DNA from: CAVQBP01 sp964448105
GTDB taxonomy: Bacteria; Bacteroidota; Ignavibacteria; Ignavibacteriales; Ignavibacteriaceae
DNA: 28,496 nt
Assembly: GCA_964448105.1 (NCBI GenBank)
Contig: CAYUVK010000063.1
Span: forward strand, 1-28,496
Direction: 5' to 3'
Part shown: positions 17,519 to 26,075 of the stretch, piece by piece
Layout of the letters: each line of letters begins with the position of its first letter
Numbering within the stretch: position 1 is the stretch's first letter
Program-made: the position numbers and the translations under genes
The notes under the pieces: model-generated
The model's input: only the letters and a program-made list of their open reading frames with translations
Databases searched by the model: none
What the model was told of the DNA's origin: nothing

Positions 17519-17572
17519 GGAAAAACCGTTAAGGATGCAAGTCCTTCCGGGGTTCGAATCCCTGTCTCTCCG
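17519..17572 (+). pseudogene. Second interrupted tRNA-Ser copy, 5' part lost in the gap
   Basis: The sequence right after the gap repeats the last 54 nt of the first interrupted copy, including GGAAAAACCG with five A, which marks the end of the 18-bp palindrome. After the final CTCCG it continues with CTAAAACT, unlike the CAAA that follows the two earlier copies. It may therefore be the last copy of the array, joining the original flank. Confidence 0.85.
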
Positions 17573-17995
17573 CTAAAACTCGTTCTAACACAATAACTTA
17601 CGGAGACTTGACTTATCCTACCTTCTTACTTACTGGGCTTCATTTAGGGTCACAGGTAGTCACTAGTACAGTCACCAGTGCAAATATGAGTGATTCGATC
17701 TTGAAAAGCAAGAAGAAAGCGAAATGTTATCTTTTCCAGCCCAATGCCTCAGATTCGTTTTTAACATCCAAAATCCCGAATTGAGTGGGGAATTTTTGAA
17801 GGAAATTTGAAGACCCGATATAATACCTGCCTCGCAAGATTTTTCAGAATTAGATTGCAAACATAAAATGCTTATATTAATTTTGAAAAAAGCGTTTGGG
17901 GAGCAAATTTCTTAAATGAACAGTTTTTCCAAACACTCTATCAGGAAATATAAACGTTGCCTTGTCTAGTTTTACTCAAAGCAGTTTTGTATTAA
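17573..17995. other. Non-coding region between the tRNA array and hsdR
   Basis: A 423-bp stretch with no supported gene. GTCAC occurs three times (17649, 17659, 17671) around an ACTAGT palindrome. One frame is open for about 70 codons (roughly 17573-17783) but resembles nothing I know. The right end should contain the hsdR promoter. It may be a remnant left by insertions beside the tRNA gene. Confidence 0.5.
17855..17885 (+). promoter_or_regulatory. Candidate promoter of the hsd operon
   Basis: TTG at 17855-17857 and TAATTTTG at 17878-17885 (20-nt spacer) fit the Bacteroidota -33/-7 pattern, although the -33 box is only partial. Transcription would start near 17892, leaving a leader of about 100 nt before hsdR. 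Confidence 0.35.
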
Positions 17996-20752
17996 ATGAC
18001 GCCGGAACAAGAAGCAAGAAAAAACATTGATGGACTCTTAACAAAAGCTGGTTGGACAGTTCACGATGTAAGCCAACTAAATCTTGGTGCTTCTCAAGGA
18101 ATTGCCGTTAGGGAATATCCAACGAATTCCGGCCCAGCAGATTACATACTCTTTGTTGATCGAAAAGCCGTTGGTGTTGTTGAAGCCAAACCTGTAGGTA
18201 CAACTCTTAGTGGTGTATCAGAACAAAGCTATAAATACTCAACCAGTTTCAAAGAAGAAATACCTCATGTTGAATTGCCTTTGTCGTTTCTTTATGAAAG
18301 TACCGGAACCGAAACATTGTTCAGAGATTTACGAGATCCCAATTCCAGGTCACGCTTAGTTTTTGCATTTCATCAGCCGAAAACGCTAATTGAGTGGGCA
18401 AAATCTGATGAAACTCTTAGGGATCGACTACAACATCCACCTCCTTTGATTCAAGACCGTTTATGGTATCCTCAGTTTGAAGCAATTATAAACCTGGAAG
18501 AATCATTAAAGAATAATAATCCACGTGCTCTTATTCAAATGGCTACCGGTTCGGGCAAAACATTTACAGCAGTTAGTTTTGTTTACCGTCTAATCAAATT
18601 TGCGGATGCAAAAAGAGTTCTATTCCTGGTTGACCGTAATAATCTTGGCCGTCAAACAAGAATGGAATTTCAGCAGTATATAACTCCCGACGATGGAAGA
18701 AAATTTACAGAACTTTATAATGTACAGCACTTAACAACAAATGTAATTGATCCTGTAAGCCGTGTCTGTATAACTACAATTCAAAGATTGTTTTCTATGC
18801 TTAAAGGTGATAAGGAGTTTGACACTGAAGTCGAAGAAAAATCGATGTTCGATATTGCTCCCACTATAAAAGAGGAAGTTCAAGTTGAATACAATCCTGA
18901 TATACCTATCGAAATGTTCGACTTTATTATTACAGATGAATGCCACCGTTCAATTTACAACTTATGGAGGCAGGTATTAGAATATTTTGATGCTTTTTTA
19001 ATTGGACTAACTGCTACACCTTCAAAACAAACAATTGGATTCTTCAACAGAAATTTAGTTCAGGAATATACACATGAAAGAGCAGTGGCAGATAATGTAA
19101 ATGTTGATTTTGAGGTTTATAAAATTCAGACAAAGATAACTAAAGATGGAAGCAAAGTTGAATCCGGTTATTATGTTGATAAACGTGACAAGCTTACACG
19201 AAAAGTAAAAAGTGAAAAGCTGGATGAAGACCTTACTTACTCCAATAGAGAACTCGATAAAAGCATAGTAGCCAAAGACCAAATCAGAACTATTATAAGG
19301 ACATTTAAAGACGATCTGTTTACAGAGATTTTTCCTGGCAGAACTCATGTCCCAAAAACTCTTGTATTTGCCAAAGATGATTCACATGCCGAAGATATTG
19401 TTCACATTATTCGTGAAGTGTTTGGTAAAGGAAATGACTTCTGCAAAAAGATTACATACCGAACAACTGGAGATAAGCCGGAGGATCTAATCAGTAATTT
19501 CAGAAATTCCTACAATCCAAGAATAGCCGTTACTGTAGATATGATCTCAACAGGAACAGATATAAAACCTATTGAATGTATCCTTTTTATGCGGGATGTT
19601 AAATCGCCGGTTTATTTTGAACAGATGAAAGGAAGAGGAACTAGAATAATTTCTTCTGCCGATTTAATAGCCGTTACACCCGATGCTAAATACAAAACTC
19701 ATTTTGTAATTGTAGATGCAGTGGGAGTTACAGAGAGTGATAAGATTCCTCCCGATCCTCCAATGGAACGAAAGCGAACCGTTCCTTTTGAAAAACTTTT
19801 AGATCAAGTTGCGGTGGGTATTAAAGATGAAGAAACTCTTGCAACTCTCGCTTCTCGTTTGTCAAGGCTGGATAAAATACTTTCACCCAAACAAAAAGAA
19901 GAACTGTATGTCTTTTCAAGCGGAAAATCCATCAGTACAATTTCAACTAATCTTCTGAAGGCAATTGAACCTGACGAGAAAATAGAAAGAGCAAAGAAAG
20001 AATTTAGTACAGATTTACCGAATGAAGAGCAAATAAAAGAAGCTGGACAAAAATTAGCTGATCAAGCTTGCCTTGTCTTTGATAACCCTGACTACAGAAA
20101 AAAACTAGTTGAAATTAAGAAGCAGACAGAACAGACAATTGATACAGTAAGTCTTGATGAAGTTTTGTTTCATGGTTATGATGAGAAAGCAAAAGAAAAA
20201 GCTAACAGCATAATAACTACATGGAAGAAATTTATCGAAGATAACAAAGATGAGATCACAGCTTTGCAGATTATATTTAGTACTTCATATGGAAAACGGC
20301 ATTTGACTTATGAGCATGTAAAACAGCTTGCAGAAGCTATTGAAAAACCTCCTTATAACTTAAAACAGGAAATTGTTTGGAAAGCTTATGAACAGCTTGA
20401 TAAAAGCAAAGTAAGGAATGGCCATCCTGTAAAGATATTGACAAACATTATTTCTCTATTGAGATACACCATTGGTGAAACCGATAATCTAATCCCTTTT
20501 ACCAAAATCGTTGAACAGCGATTTGCAGATTGGATTGCGGAACAAGAAAAGAATGGAAAAACGTTTACTGTTGAACAGATAGAATGGCTGCAAATGATAA
20601 AGAACCATATCTCCACTTCACTTGCCGTTACAACTGAAGATTTTGACTTTGCTCCATTTTATGAAAAAGGTGGATTAATGAAAGTTTATAATTTGTTTGG
20701 TGAAGATTTGAAAAAAATACTTGATGAATTGAACGAGAGGTTGGCCGCTTAA
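17996..20752 (+). CDS. hsdR: Type I restriction enzyme, R (endonuclease/translocase) subunit
   Basis: This subunit of the HsdR-HsdM-HsdS complex translocates DNA using ATP and cuts unmethylated DNA. The nuclease part is N-terminal: Asp49 in GPADYILF and Glu63-Ala-Lys65 in GVVEAKPVG form a PD-(D/E)xK site. The SF2 helicase motifs follow: Walker A ATGSGKT (183-189), DECH (314-317), LTATPSK (338-344) and QMKGRGTRI. The C-terminal region should contact HsdM. At 918 aa it fits the EcoEI-like type IB R subunits better than the longer EcoKI type. The ATG has no visible ribosome binding site. The stop is directly followed by the hsdS ATG (TAAATG). All motifs are intact, so restriction activity is likely if hsdM and hsdS work. 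Confidence 0.95.
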   Translation: MTPEQEARKNIDGLLTKAGWTVHDVSQLNLGASQGIAVREYPTNSGPADYILFVDRKAVGVVEAKPVGTTLSGVSEQSYKYSTSFKEEIPHVELPLSFLYESTGTETLFRDLRDPNSRSRLVFAFHQPKTLIEWAKSDETLRDRLQHPPPLIQDRLWYPQFEAIINLEESLKNNNPRALIQMATGSGKTFTAVSFVYRLIKFADAKRVLFLVDRNNLGRQTRMEFQQYITPDDGRKFTELYNVQHLTTNVIDPVSRVCITTIQRLFSMLKGDKEFDTEVEEKSMFDIAPTIKEEVQVEYNPDIPIEMFDFIITDECHRSIYNLWRQVLEYFDAFLIGLTATPSKQTIGFFNRNLVQEYTHERAVADNVNVDFEVYKIQTKITKDGSKVESGYYVDKRDKLTRKVKSEKLDEDLTYSNRELDKSIVAKDQIRTIIRTFKDDLFTEIFPGRTHVPKTLVFAKDDSHAEDIVHIIREVFGKGNDFCKKITYRTTGDKPEDLISNFRNSYNPRIAVTVDMISTGTDIKPIECILFMRDVKSPVYFEQMKGRGTRIISSADLIAVTPDAKYKTHFVIVDAVGVTESDKIPPDPPMERKRTVPFEKLLDQVAVGIKDEETLATLASRLSRLDKILSPKQKEELYVFSSGKSISTISTNLLKAIEPDEKIERAKKEFSTDLPNEEQIKEAGQKLADQACLVFDNPDYRKKLVEIKKQTEQTIDTVSLDEVLFHGYDEKAKEKANSIITTWKKFIEDNKDEITALQIIFSTSYGKRHLTYEHVKQLAEAIEKPPYNLKQEIVWKAYEQLDKSKVRNGHPVKILTNIISLLRYTIGETDNLIPFTKIVEQRFADWIAEQEKNGKTFTVEQIEWLQMIKNHISTSLAVTTEDFDFAPFYEKGGLMKVYNLFGEDLKKILDELNERLAA

Positions 20753-22018
20753 ATGAGTATTTCATATTTGCCAACTGGTTGGATAAGTATATGTCTGGAA
20801 AATTTGATTAAAGATGAGAAAAATGCGATAAAAAGAGGACCCTTTGGAAGTACTGTTAAAAAAAGTTTTTTTGTTGAAAGTGGATTCAAAGTATATGAAC
20901 AAAAAAATGCTATTTATGATGACAGTGATTTAGGCAATTATTTTATTGATCAGGAGAAATATGATGAATTAAGAGATTTTGGTGTACAACCTGGAGATTT
21001 TATTGTTAGTTGTTCTGGAACCATTGGTAGAATACACAAACTCAGTTCAAATGCATTACCTGGAATAATAAACCAAGCCCTCTTAAAATTATCCATTGAT
21101 GAATCAATTATTGCTCACAATTATTTTTTGTTCTTGTTTCGATCTAATGAATTCCAGTCAAAGATTTTAAAGGAAACACGTGGATCCGCAATGCAAAATA
21201 TTACATCTGTTAAAGACTTACAGAAGCTTGAAATATTGCTCCCACCGCTCAACGAACAACATCGTATAGAAGCCAAAATAGAAGAACTCTTCACAAAACT
21301 TGATGCAGCAATAGCCGAACTGAAAAATATAAAACAGCAAGTGAAACGATATCGGCAGTCTGTCCTGAAAGCAGCCTTTGAAGGGAAGCTGACAGAGGAA
21401 TGGAGAAAAGATAATGATATTTATAAAGAATGGGAAGAAAAAAAATTCAATGATTTTTGCAAAATTCAAAGAGGTTATGATTTACCCCTGAAAAATTTAA
21501 TTGATGGCGAATATCCTGTTGTTACTTCCGGAGGAATTGGTGGTTATCATAATAGCTACAAAGCTAATGGACCATGCTTAGTGACAGGTAGAAGTGGATC
21601 GGTTGGAAATATCCATTACATTGATGTTGAACGATATTGGCCTCATAATACAGTTCTTTTTGTCAAGGATTTTTGCAACAATTTACCAAAATATATTTAC
21701 CATTATTTCCTTCAATTCAATTTTAAATCTTATAGTTCAAGTACAGCAGTCCCAACACTTGATAGAAAGCAATTATACAATGTGATTGTAAAAATACCAT
21801 CCATACATGAACAAGATAAAATAATTCAAGAAATCGAGTCCCGTTTTTCAATTGCTGATAAAATAGAAGAAGCTATTGAAGAAAATCTAAAACGAACAGA
21901 ATCACTTCGTCAAAGTATTCTCAAAAAAGCTTTTGAAGGTAAGCTTGTTCCACAAGATCCAAATGATGAACCTGCCGAGAAATTGTTGGAGAGAATAAAG
22001 GCGGAGAGGAATAAGTGA
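20753..22018 (+). CDS. hsdS: Type I restriction-modification specificity subunit
   Basis: HsdS recognises the bipartite DNA target for both methylation and restriction. The 421-aa protein has the usual two-repeat plan: target recognition domain 1 (about 5-160), conserved helix 1 (LPPLNEQHRIEAKIEELFTKLDAAI, about 163-187), target recognition domain 2 (about 229-345) and conserved helix 2 (HEQDKIIQEIESRFSIADKIEEAI). The matching ends SVLKAAFEGKL and SILKKAFEGKL mark the internal repeat. It starts immediately after the hsdR stop. The full length indicates an active specificity subunit. The target sequence cannot be predicted from the protein alone. Confidence 0.94.
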   Translation: MSISYLPTGWISICLENLIKDEKNAIKRGPFGSTVKKSFFVESGFKVYEQKNAIYDDSDLGNYFIDQEKYDELRDFGVQPGDFIVSCSGTIGRIHKLSSNALPGIINQALLKLSIDESIIAHNYFLFLFRSNEFQSKILKETRGSAMQNITSVKDLQKLEILLPPLNEQHRIEAKIEELFTKLDAAIAELKNIKQQVKRYRQSVLKAAFEGKLTEEWRKDNDIYKEWEEKKFNDFCKIQRGYDLPLKNLIDGEYPVVTSGGIGGYHNSYKANGPCLVTGRSGSVGNIHYIDVERYWPHNTVLFVKDFCNNLPKYIYHYFLQFNFKSYSSSTAVPTLDRKQLYNVIVKIPSIHEQDKIIQEIESRFSIADKIEEAIEENLKRTESLRQSILKKAFEGKLVPQDPNDEPAEKLLERIKAERNK

Positions 22019-22087
22019 GTTGAATAAATATCAAAGTACACGGTTCAATGATTATCCCATCAATTCCTTTAGTAAGGTGATCACGAA

Positions 22088-23644
22088 ATGAAATCTGAAC
22101 GTTTGAGAAAAATAATTGCAGAAGGTGAAGGAATTCAAGCTGAATTTAAAAGTTGCTCTTATCAGTTAAGTAGAGATGTTTATGAAACCATTTGTGCATT
22201 CTTAAATAGAAGCGGAGGTCATCTTCTCTTGGGTGTAAATAATGATGGTACTATTGAAGGAGTTTTTGAAGATTCAGTTGGAGAAATTATTACTAACCTG
22301 GTTACAACATGTAATAACTCAAGTAGGTTATCTCCGACATTTTATTTGTCCACTGAAATCGTAAAAATAGAAGGGAAAAACATAATTTACATTTACGTCC
22401 CGGAAAGTTCACAGGTTCACAATACTGCAGGAAGAATATTTGACAGGAATTCAGAAGGCGATTTTGACATAACAGATAATTCAGATTTAGTAGCCCAGCT
22501 TTATTTGCGGAAACAAAGTACCTTTTCAGAAAACAAAATTTATCCGTATCTCTCAATTGATGATTTTGAGCCAGAGTTATTTGGTAAAGTGAGGACACTT
22601 GCTAAAAATCAGAGAGCTGATCATCCTTGGCAAACAATGAGTAATGAAGAGATCTTAAAGTCCTCTGGTTTATGGAAAAAAGATTTGCAGAAAGGCATAG
22701 AAGGTTACACGCTTGCTGCTGCGGTATTACTTGGCGAAGATCGGACAATATTAAATGTCCTGCCTTACTATAAAACCGATGCCATATTGAGAATTGAAAA
22801 TGTTGACCGTTATGATGACAGGGATGATGTAAGATGCAATTTGATTAAGGCATACACCAGGTTAAATGAATTCATCAGGAAACATCTGCCTGATAAGTTC
22901 TATATGGAAGGTACACAGCGAATTAGTCTCAGGGATAAAATCTTCAGAGAAATCGTAGCCAATATTTTGGTACATAGGGAATTCATGAACCATTTCCCAG
23001 CTAAACTTATTATCGAGCAAGATAGAGTATTCACTGAAAATGCAAACCGACCCCATGGAATTGGTCCGATTGATCCTGCTAATTTTTCTCCTTATCCCAA
23101 AAATCCCACCATCGCAAGATTCTTTAAAGAAATAGGCTATGTTGAAGAATTGGGTTCCGGTATTAGAAATACAACTAAGCTTTTAAAAGCATATACACCC
23201 AATGGAAAACCTGAATTTATTGAAGGGGATATTTTTAAGACCATTATTCCAGTTAAAATCCCTTTATTTGTTGAAAAAAGACATACTATTCCGATTGAAA
23301 AGCATATTCGTAAAATTGATCCTGTTGCTGAATCCTTAAATGATTTTATTAATGAGGGAATAAATGAGGGTGTAAATGAGGGTGTAAATGAGGGTGTAAA
23401 TGAAGATGCTGATGAAAGAATAAGTGAAGTAATTCGGAAAGAACTTGTCAAAGTCATCAAGGAGATTATCAATCATCCTGGTCAGAAAGCTATAGAAATT
23501 TCAAAGAAAATTAAGAAGTCAAAACAAACTGCTGAGAGGTATATCAGGATTCTACGGAATTATAAAATTGTTGAATTTCAAGGGGTTCCAAAAACCGGCG
23601 GATATTATTTAACGGAGAGTTTCAAAAAGAGGTTAAAAGAATGA
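22088..23644 (+). CDS. AlbA_2 (Schlafen-like) ATP-binding protein with winged helix, inside the hsd operon
   Basis: This 518-aa protein has an N-terminal AlbA_2/Schlafen-type nucleic-acid-binding domain (about 10-120: IQAEFKSCSYQ, FLNRSGGHLLLGVNNDGTIEG). A middle to C-terminal GHKL-like ATP-binding region follows (about 275-390: FREIVANILVHREFMNHFPAKL, VEELGSGIRNT). A winged helix lies at the end (about 445-515: AIEISKKIKKSKQTAERYIRIL). Proteins of this plan are usually annotated as transcriptional regulators or ATP-dependent helicase-like, and their biochemical role is unproven. The ATG is supported by AAGGTGA about 8 nt upstream. Its last four bases overlap the hsdM start (ATGA), so it is co-translated with the methylase. 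It may regulate or modulate the restriction system. An in-frame 12-bp repeat gives NEGV units at about 422-445. Confidence 0.85.
   Translation: MKSERLRKIIAEGEGIQAEFKSCSYQLSRDVYETICAFLNRSGGHLLLGVNNDGTIEGVFEDSVGEIITNLVTTCNNSSRLSPTFYLSTEIVKIEGKNIIYIYVPESSQVHNTAGRIFDRNSEGDFDITDNSDLVAQLYLRKQSTFSENKIYPYLSIDDFEPELFGKVRTLAKNQRADHPWQTMSNEEILKSSGLWKKDLQKGIEGYTLAAAVLLGEDRTILNVLPYYKTDAILRIENVDRYDDRDDVRCNLIKAYTRLNEFIRKHLPDKFYMEGTQRISLRDKIFREIVANILVHREFMNHFPAKLIIEQDRVFTENANRPHGIGPIDPANFSPYPKNPTIARFFKEIGYVEELGSGIRNTTKLLKAYTPNGKPEFIEGDIFKTIIPVKIPLFVEKRHTIPIEKHIRKIDPVAESLNDFINEGINEGVNEGVNEGVNEDADERISEVIRKELVKVIKEIINHPGQKAIEISKKIKKSKQTAERYIRILRNYKIVEFQGVPKTGGYYLTESFKKRLKE
23351..23422 (+). repeat. In-frame 12-bp tandem repeat (NEGV units)
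   Basis: Three identical copies of AATGAGGGTGTA (23363-23398) are preceded by a near copy (AATGAGGGAATA, 23351-23362) and followed by two degraded copies up to 23422. Each unit is exactly four codons, so gain or loss keeps the frame. It lies in the linker between the ATP-binding part and the winged helix. Confidence 0.95.
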
Positions 23645-25083
23645 CTGATTCAGCTTCAATTGTAGCAAAACTTTGGAATTATTGTAATGTGCTCCGGGAT
23701 GATGGAGTAAGTTATGGAGACTATGTGGAGCAGCTAACTTATCTGCTCTTCCTTAAAATGGCAGATGAACAAACCAAACCTCCTTATAACAGGGAAGCAA
23801 TTGTACCGGCACAATACAATTGGGAAGTATTAACTAAGCTGGACGGTGATAAATTAGAGCTCCAATACCGACATACTTTAGAGAACCTTGCTAAAGAAGA
23901 AGGCACACTTGGAATTATCTTCCGTAAATCCCAGAACAAAATTCAAGATCCTGCAAAGTTAAAAAGACTAATAACTCTAATTGAAAGTGAAACATGGATC
24001 GGATTGGATATCGATATTAAAGGAGATATCTATGAAGGGCTTCTTCAAAAGAATGCAGAGGATATCAAAAGTGGCGCTGGACAATATTTTACTCCCAGAG
24101 AACTTATTAAAGCGATGGTTGAGGTTATTAATCCGCAGCCTGGTGAAACTATCTGCGATCCTGCATGCGGTACAGGAGGTTTCTTATTAGTAGCCCATGA
24201 TTATATCACTCAGAACTTTACATTGGATAGAGATCAGAAAAAATTCCTTAAATCAGAAACCTTTATTGGAAATGATATTGTTGATGGAGTGGTTAGACTT
24301 TGTGTAATGAACTTATATCTTCATGGGATTGAAGCGAAAATAAATGCAGAAGACAGTTTAATTGCCGATCCCGGAACTCGGTACAACATAGTTATTACAA
24401 ATCCGCCATTCGGGAAGAAAAGCAGTATAACCGTTTTCAATGGACAGGGTAAAGCAGAGAAAGAATCACTTATTTATGAACGACCTGATTTCTGGACTAC
24501 AACATCAAATAAGCAGCTTAACTTTCTTCAGCATATCAAGACTATCTTGGATATTAACGGCAGAGCTGCTGTTGTATTACCTGATAATGTATTGTTTGAA
24601 GGAGGGGCGGGAGAAAAAGTAAGAAAAGAACTATTGAAGCAGTTTGATGTTCATACAATTCTCAGACTACCAACTGGAATCTTTTATGCCCAGGGTGTAA
24701 AAGCCAATGTTGTATTCTTTGATAAAAAACCTGCAAGTGAAACTCCCTGGACTCAAGAAATATGGTTCTATGATTTGCGTACCAATATGCATTTTACATT
24801 AAAGACCCAGCAAATGAAATATGATGATCTAAAGGATTTCGTTAATTACTACAATAGAGAAAACAGATTTGAGAGAAAGGAATCGGAAAGATTCAAATGC
24901 TACACTTTCGATGAAATAATGAAGAGAGATAAAACCAGCCTGGATATATTCTGGCTGAAAGACGATTCTTTGGAAGACACTGCAAATCTTCCTGATCCGG
25001 AAGTATTAGCAGATGAAATAGCCGAAAGCTTAGAGGACGCACTTGAACAGATTAACAGTATAAGAACACAACTGCAAAGCTAA
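23641..25083 (+). CDS. hsdM: Type I restriction-modification DNA methyltransferase (M) subunit
   Basis: HsdM is an N6-adenine methyltransferase that protects host DNA as HsdM2S1 and is part of the restriction complex. The helical N-terminal domain (about 1-130: YVEQLTYLLFLKMADEQ) is followed by GAGQYFTPRELIKAMV, the SAM-binding motif DPACGTGGFLL (173-183) and the catalytic NPPF (254-257). The length of 480 aa is normal. The ATG overlaps the stop of the AlbA_2 gene by four bases. It is the last standard member of the operon. Here hsdM lies at the end, separated from hsdS by the AlbA_2 gene, which is not the most common order. Confidence 0.96.
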   Translation: MTDSASIVAKLWNYCNVLRDDGVSYGDYVEQLTYLLFLKMADEQTKPPYNREAIVPAQYNWEVLTKLDGDKLELQYRHTLENLAKEEGTLGIIFRKSQNKIQDPAKLKRLITLIESETWIGLDIDIKGDIYEGLLQKNAEDIKSGAGQYFTPRELIKAMVEVINPQPGETICDPACGTGGFLLVAHDYITQNFTLDRDQKKFLKSETFIGNDIVDGVVRLCVMNLYLHGIEAKINAEDSLIADPGTRYNIVITNPPFGKKSSITVFNGQGKAEKESLIYERPDFWTTTSNKQLNFLQHIKTILDINGRAAVVLPDNVLFEGGAGEKVRKELLKQFDVHTILRLPTGIFYAQGVKANVVFFDKKPASETPWTQEIWFYDLRTNMHFTLKTQQMKYDDLKDFVNYYNRENRFERKESERFKCYTFDEIMKRDKTSLDIFWLKDDSLEDTANLPDPEVLADEIAESLEDALEQINSIRTQLQS

Positions 25084-25091
25084 ATTTATTG

Positions 25092-25736
25092 ATGAACCGT
25101 TTCGATTATACAAATATTCCCACATTTAATTTATATGATGATTGCATTCTAACCGAAAAGAGGATTGGTAAACAATTTAGAGAAGTTATTGTTCACACAA
25201 CAAAAACTTTTACATTATCTGATGTAGGAGAATTAATTGTTGATGAAAATCTCAGCGATATCGGTAATGAATACTATAGAATTCTTTGGGAAGTACCGGA
25301 TCATGGGAAGTATCTTTATAAAGTTAACGATATTGTAATGGATTGGGATAAGCCTGAATGCATGATAGATTTTTTGGGCAAACATAATTTAGACACTTAT
25401 AGGAACCTCAAATCAACCTATCAAAAGTGGAAAGATGATCTGGATATAATTAAGAATTCTGATTTTGCGCAGAATGTTTTCAAATATTTCATATTAGTAC
25501 AGAAAGAATTCGAACTTTGGTTAAATCGAATAGGAATTGATTTCAAAGAATCTGAATCTTCCGCTATTAAAATTGAAAATACTTCAGATGAAGATTTCAG
25601 GATAAATGACTCTAAACAACCGAAATATATTAGCTTGGTTGATAAAAAGAATGATATAATTGAAAAGGCTTCGAGCTACATTAATGAAAAGATCAAAGAC
25701 CTACCAGAGACCTATATTAGAAAGGATATTGCGTAA
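25092..25736 (+). CDS. Unknown protein downstream of hsdM, interrupted by an in-frame stop
   Basis: I do not recognise this 214-aa protein. It is acidic, probably soluble, has no signal peptide or membrane segment, and is Trp/Tyr-rich in the middle (EVPDHGKYLYKVNDIVMDWDK, FKYFILVQKEFELWLNRIG). The ATG at 25092 is preferred over the TTG just before it, and it lies 8 bp after the hsdM stop, so it may be the last gene of the hsd operon. It ends with TAA at 25734-25736, but the same frame continues open with protein-like sequence for another 65 codons up to 25934. The original gene therefore probably coded for about 280 aa and has a nonsense mutation. Stop readthrough or a sequencing error are other options. 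Confidence 0.6.
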   Translation: MNRFDYTNIPTFNLYDDCILTEKRIGKQFREVIVHTTKTFTLSDVGELIVDENLSDIGNEYYRILWEVPDHGKYLYKVNDIVMDWDKPECMIDFLGKHNLDTYRNLKSTYQKWKDDLDIIKNSDFAQNVFKYFILVQKEFELWLNRIGIDFKESESSAIKIENTSDEDFRINDSKQPKYISLVDKKNDIIEKASSYINEKIKDLPETYIRKDIA

Positions 25737-25934
25737 CTAACTAAAGAGGCCTGGAATATTTTTGTCCTTCACCAGGAAAATCTAAAGACTGAAATTAAAT
25801 TTACTGTAACTCAATTTTGCAAACTTGTTTTTCCTCTACTAAGACATAAAATAACTGATTGGAACAAAGATGCTTTTTACAAATATGTAAGCGAGTATAT
25901 TTCATCTCGCAAAAAGTATAGACACTCCAAATAA
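25737..25934 (+). pseudogene. In-frame continuation of the preceding unknown gene after a TAA stop
   Basis: These 65 codons plus a stop are in the same frame as the preceding gene. They read like real protein (LTKEAWNIFVLHQENLK, FCKLVFPLLRHKITDWNKDA, YKYVSEYISSRKKYRHSK) and contain no ATG. There is no separate ribosome binding site. This looks like the detached C-terminus of the upstream gene. Confidence 0.6.
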
Positions 25935-25991
25935 TACGATAATCCAATAGATTTCCAAAAATTTTCTAACAACTTTCCAAGATTTCTCCAA
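25926..25991. repeat. Cluster of five TCCAA motifs, possible iterons
   Basis: TCCAA occurs five times in 66 bp (25926, 25943, 25954, 25976, 25987), three of them as TTTCCAA or TTCTCCAA. The spacing is irregular. The position upstream of a RepA-like ATPase gene makes an origin-type role possible, but the low-complexity base composition weakens this. Confidence 0.25.
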
Positions 25992-26075
25992 GGTTTCAAT
26001 GTAACTACACAATAGTTTCGTGTAAGTTCTTTTAGTCAAATTTAAGAAACATATTACGACTGAAGGGATGATAAG

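Noticed and set aside
17328..17576. Open frames running through the 100 N gap
   Set aside because: They are artefacts of translating undetermined bases and of the tRNA copies, not genes.
17573..17783. Open frame of about 70 codons before hsdR
   Set aside because: It has no start with a ribosome binding site, no recognisable family, and begins inside the tRNA copy. It is described only as intergenic content.
22020..22091. 23-aa frame starting with TTG between hsdS and the AlbA_2 gene
   Set aside because: It ends by overlapping the next start (AATGA), which suggests coupling, but it is too short and has only a TTG start with no ribosome binding site.
23351..23422. Tandem repeat as a CRISPR-like array
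   Set aside because: The units are directly adjacent 12-mers without spacers and lie inside a coding frame. No cas genes are present.
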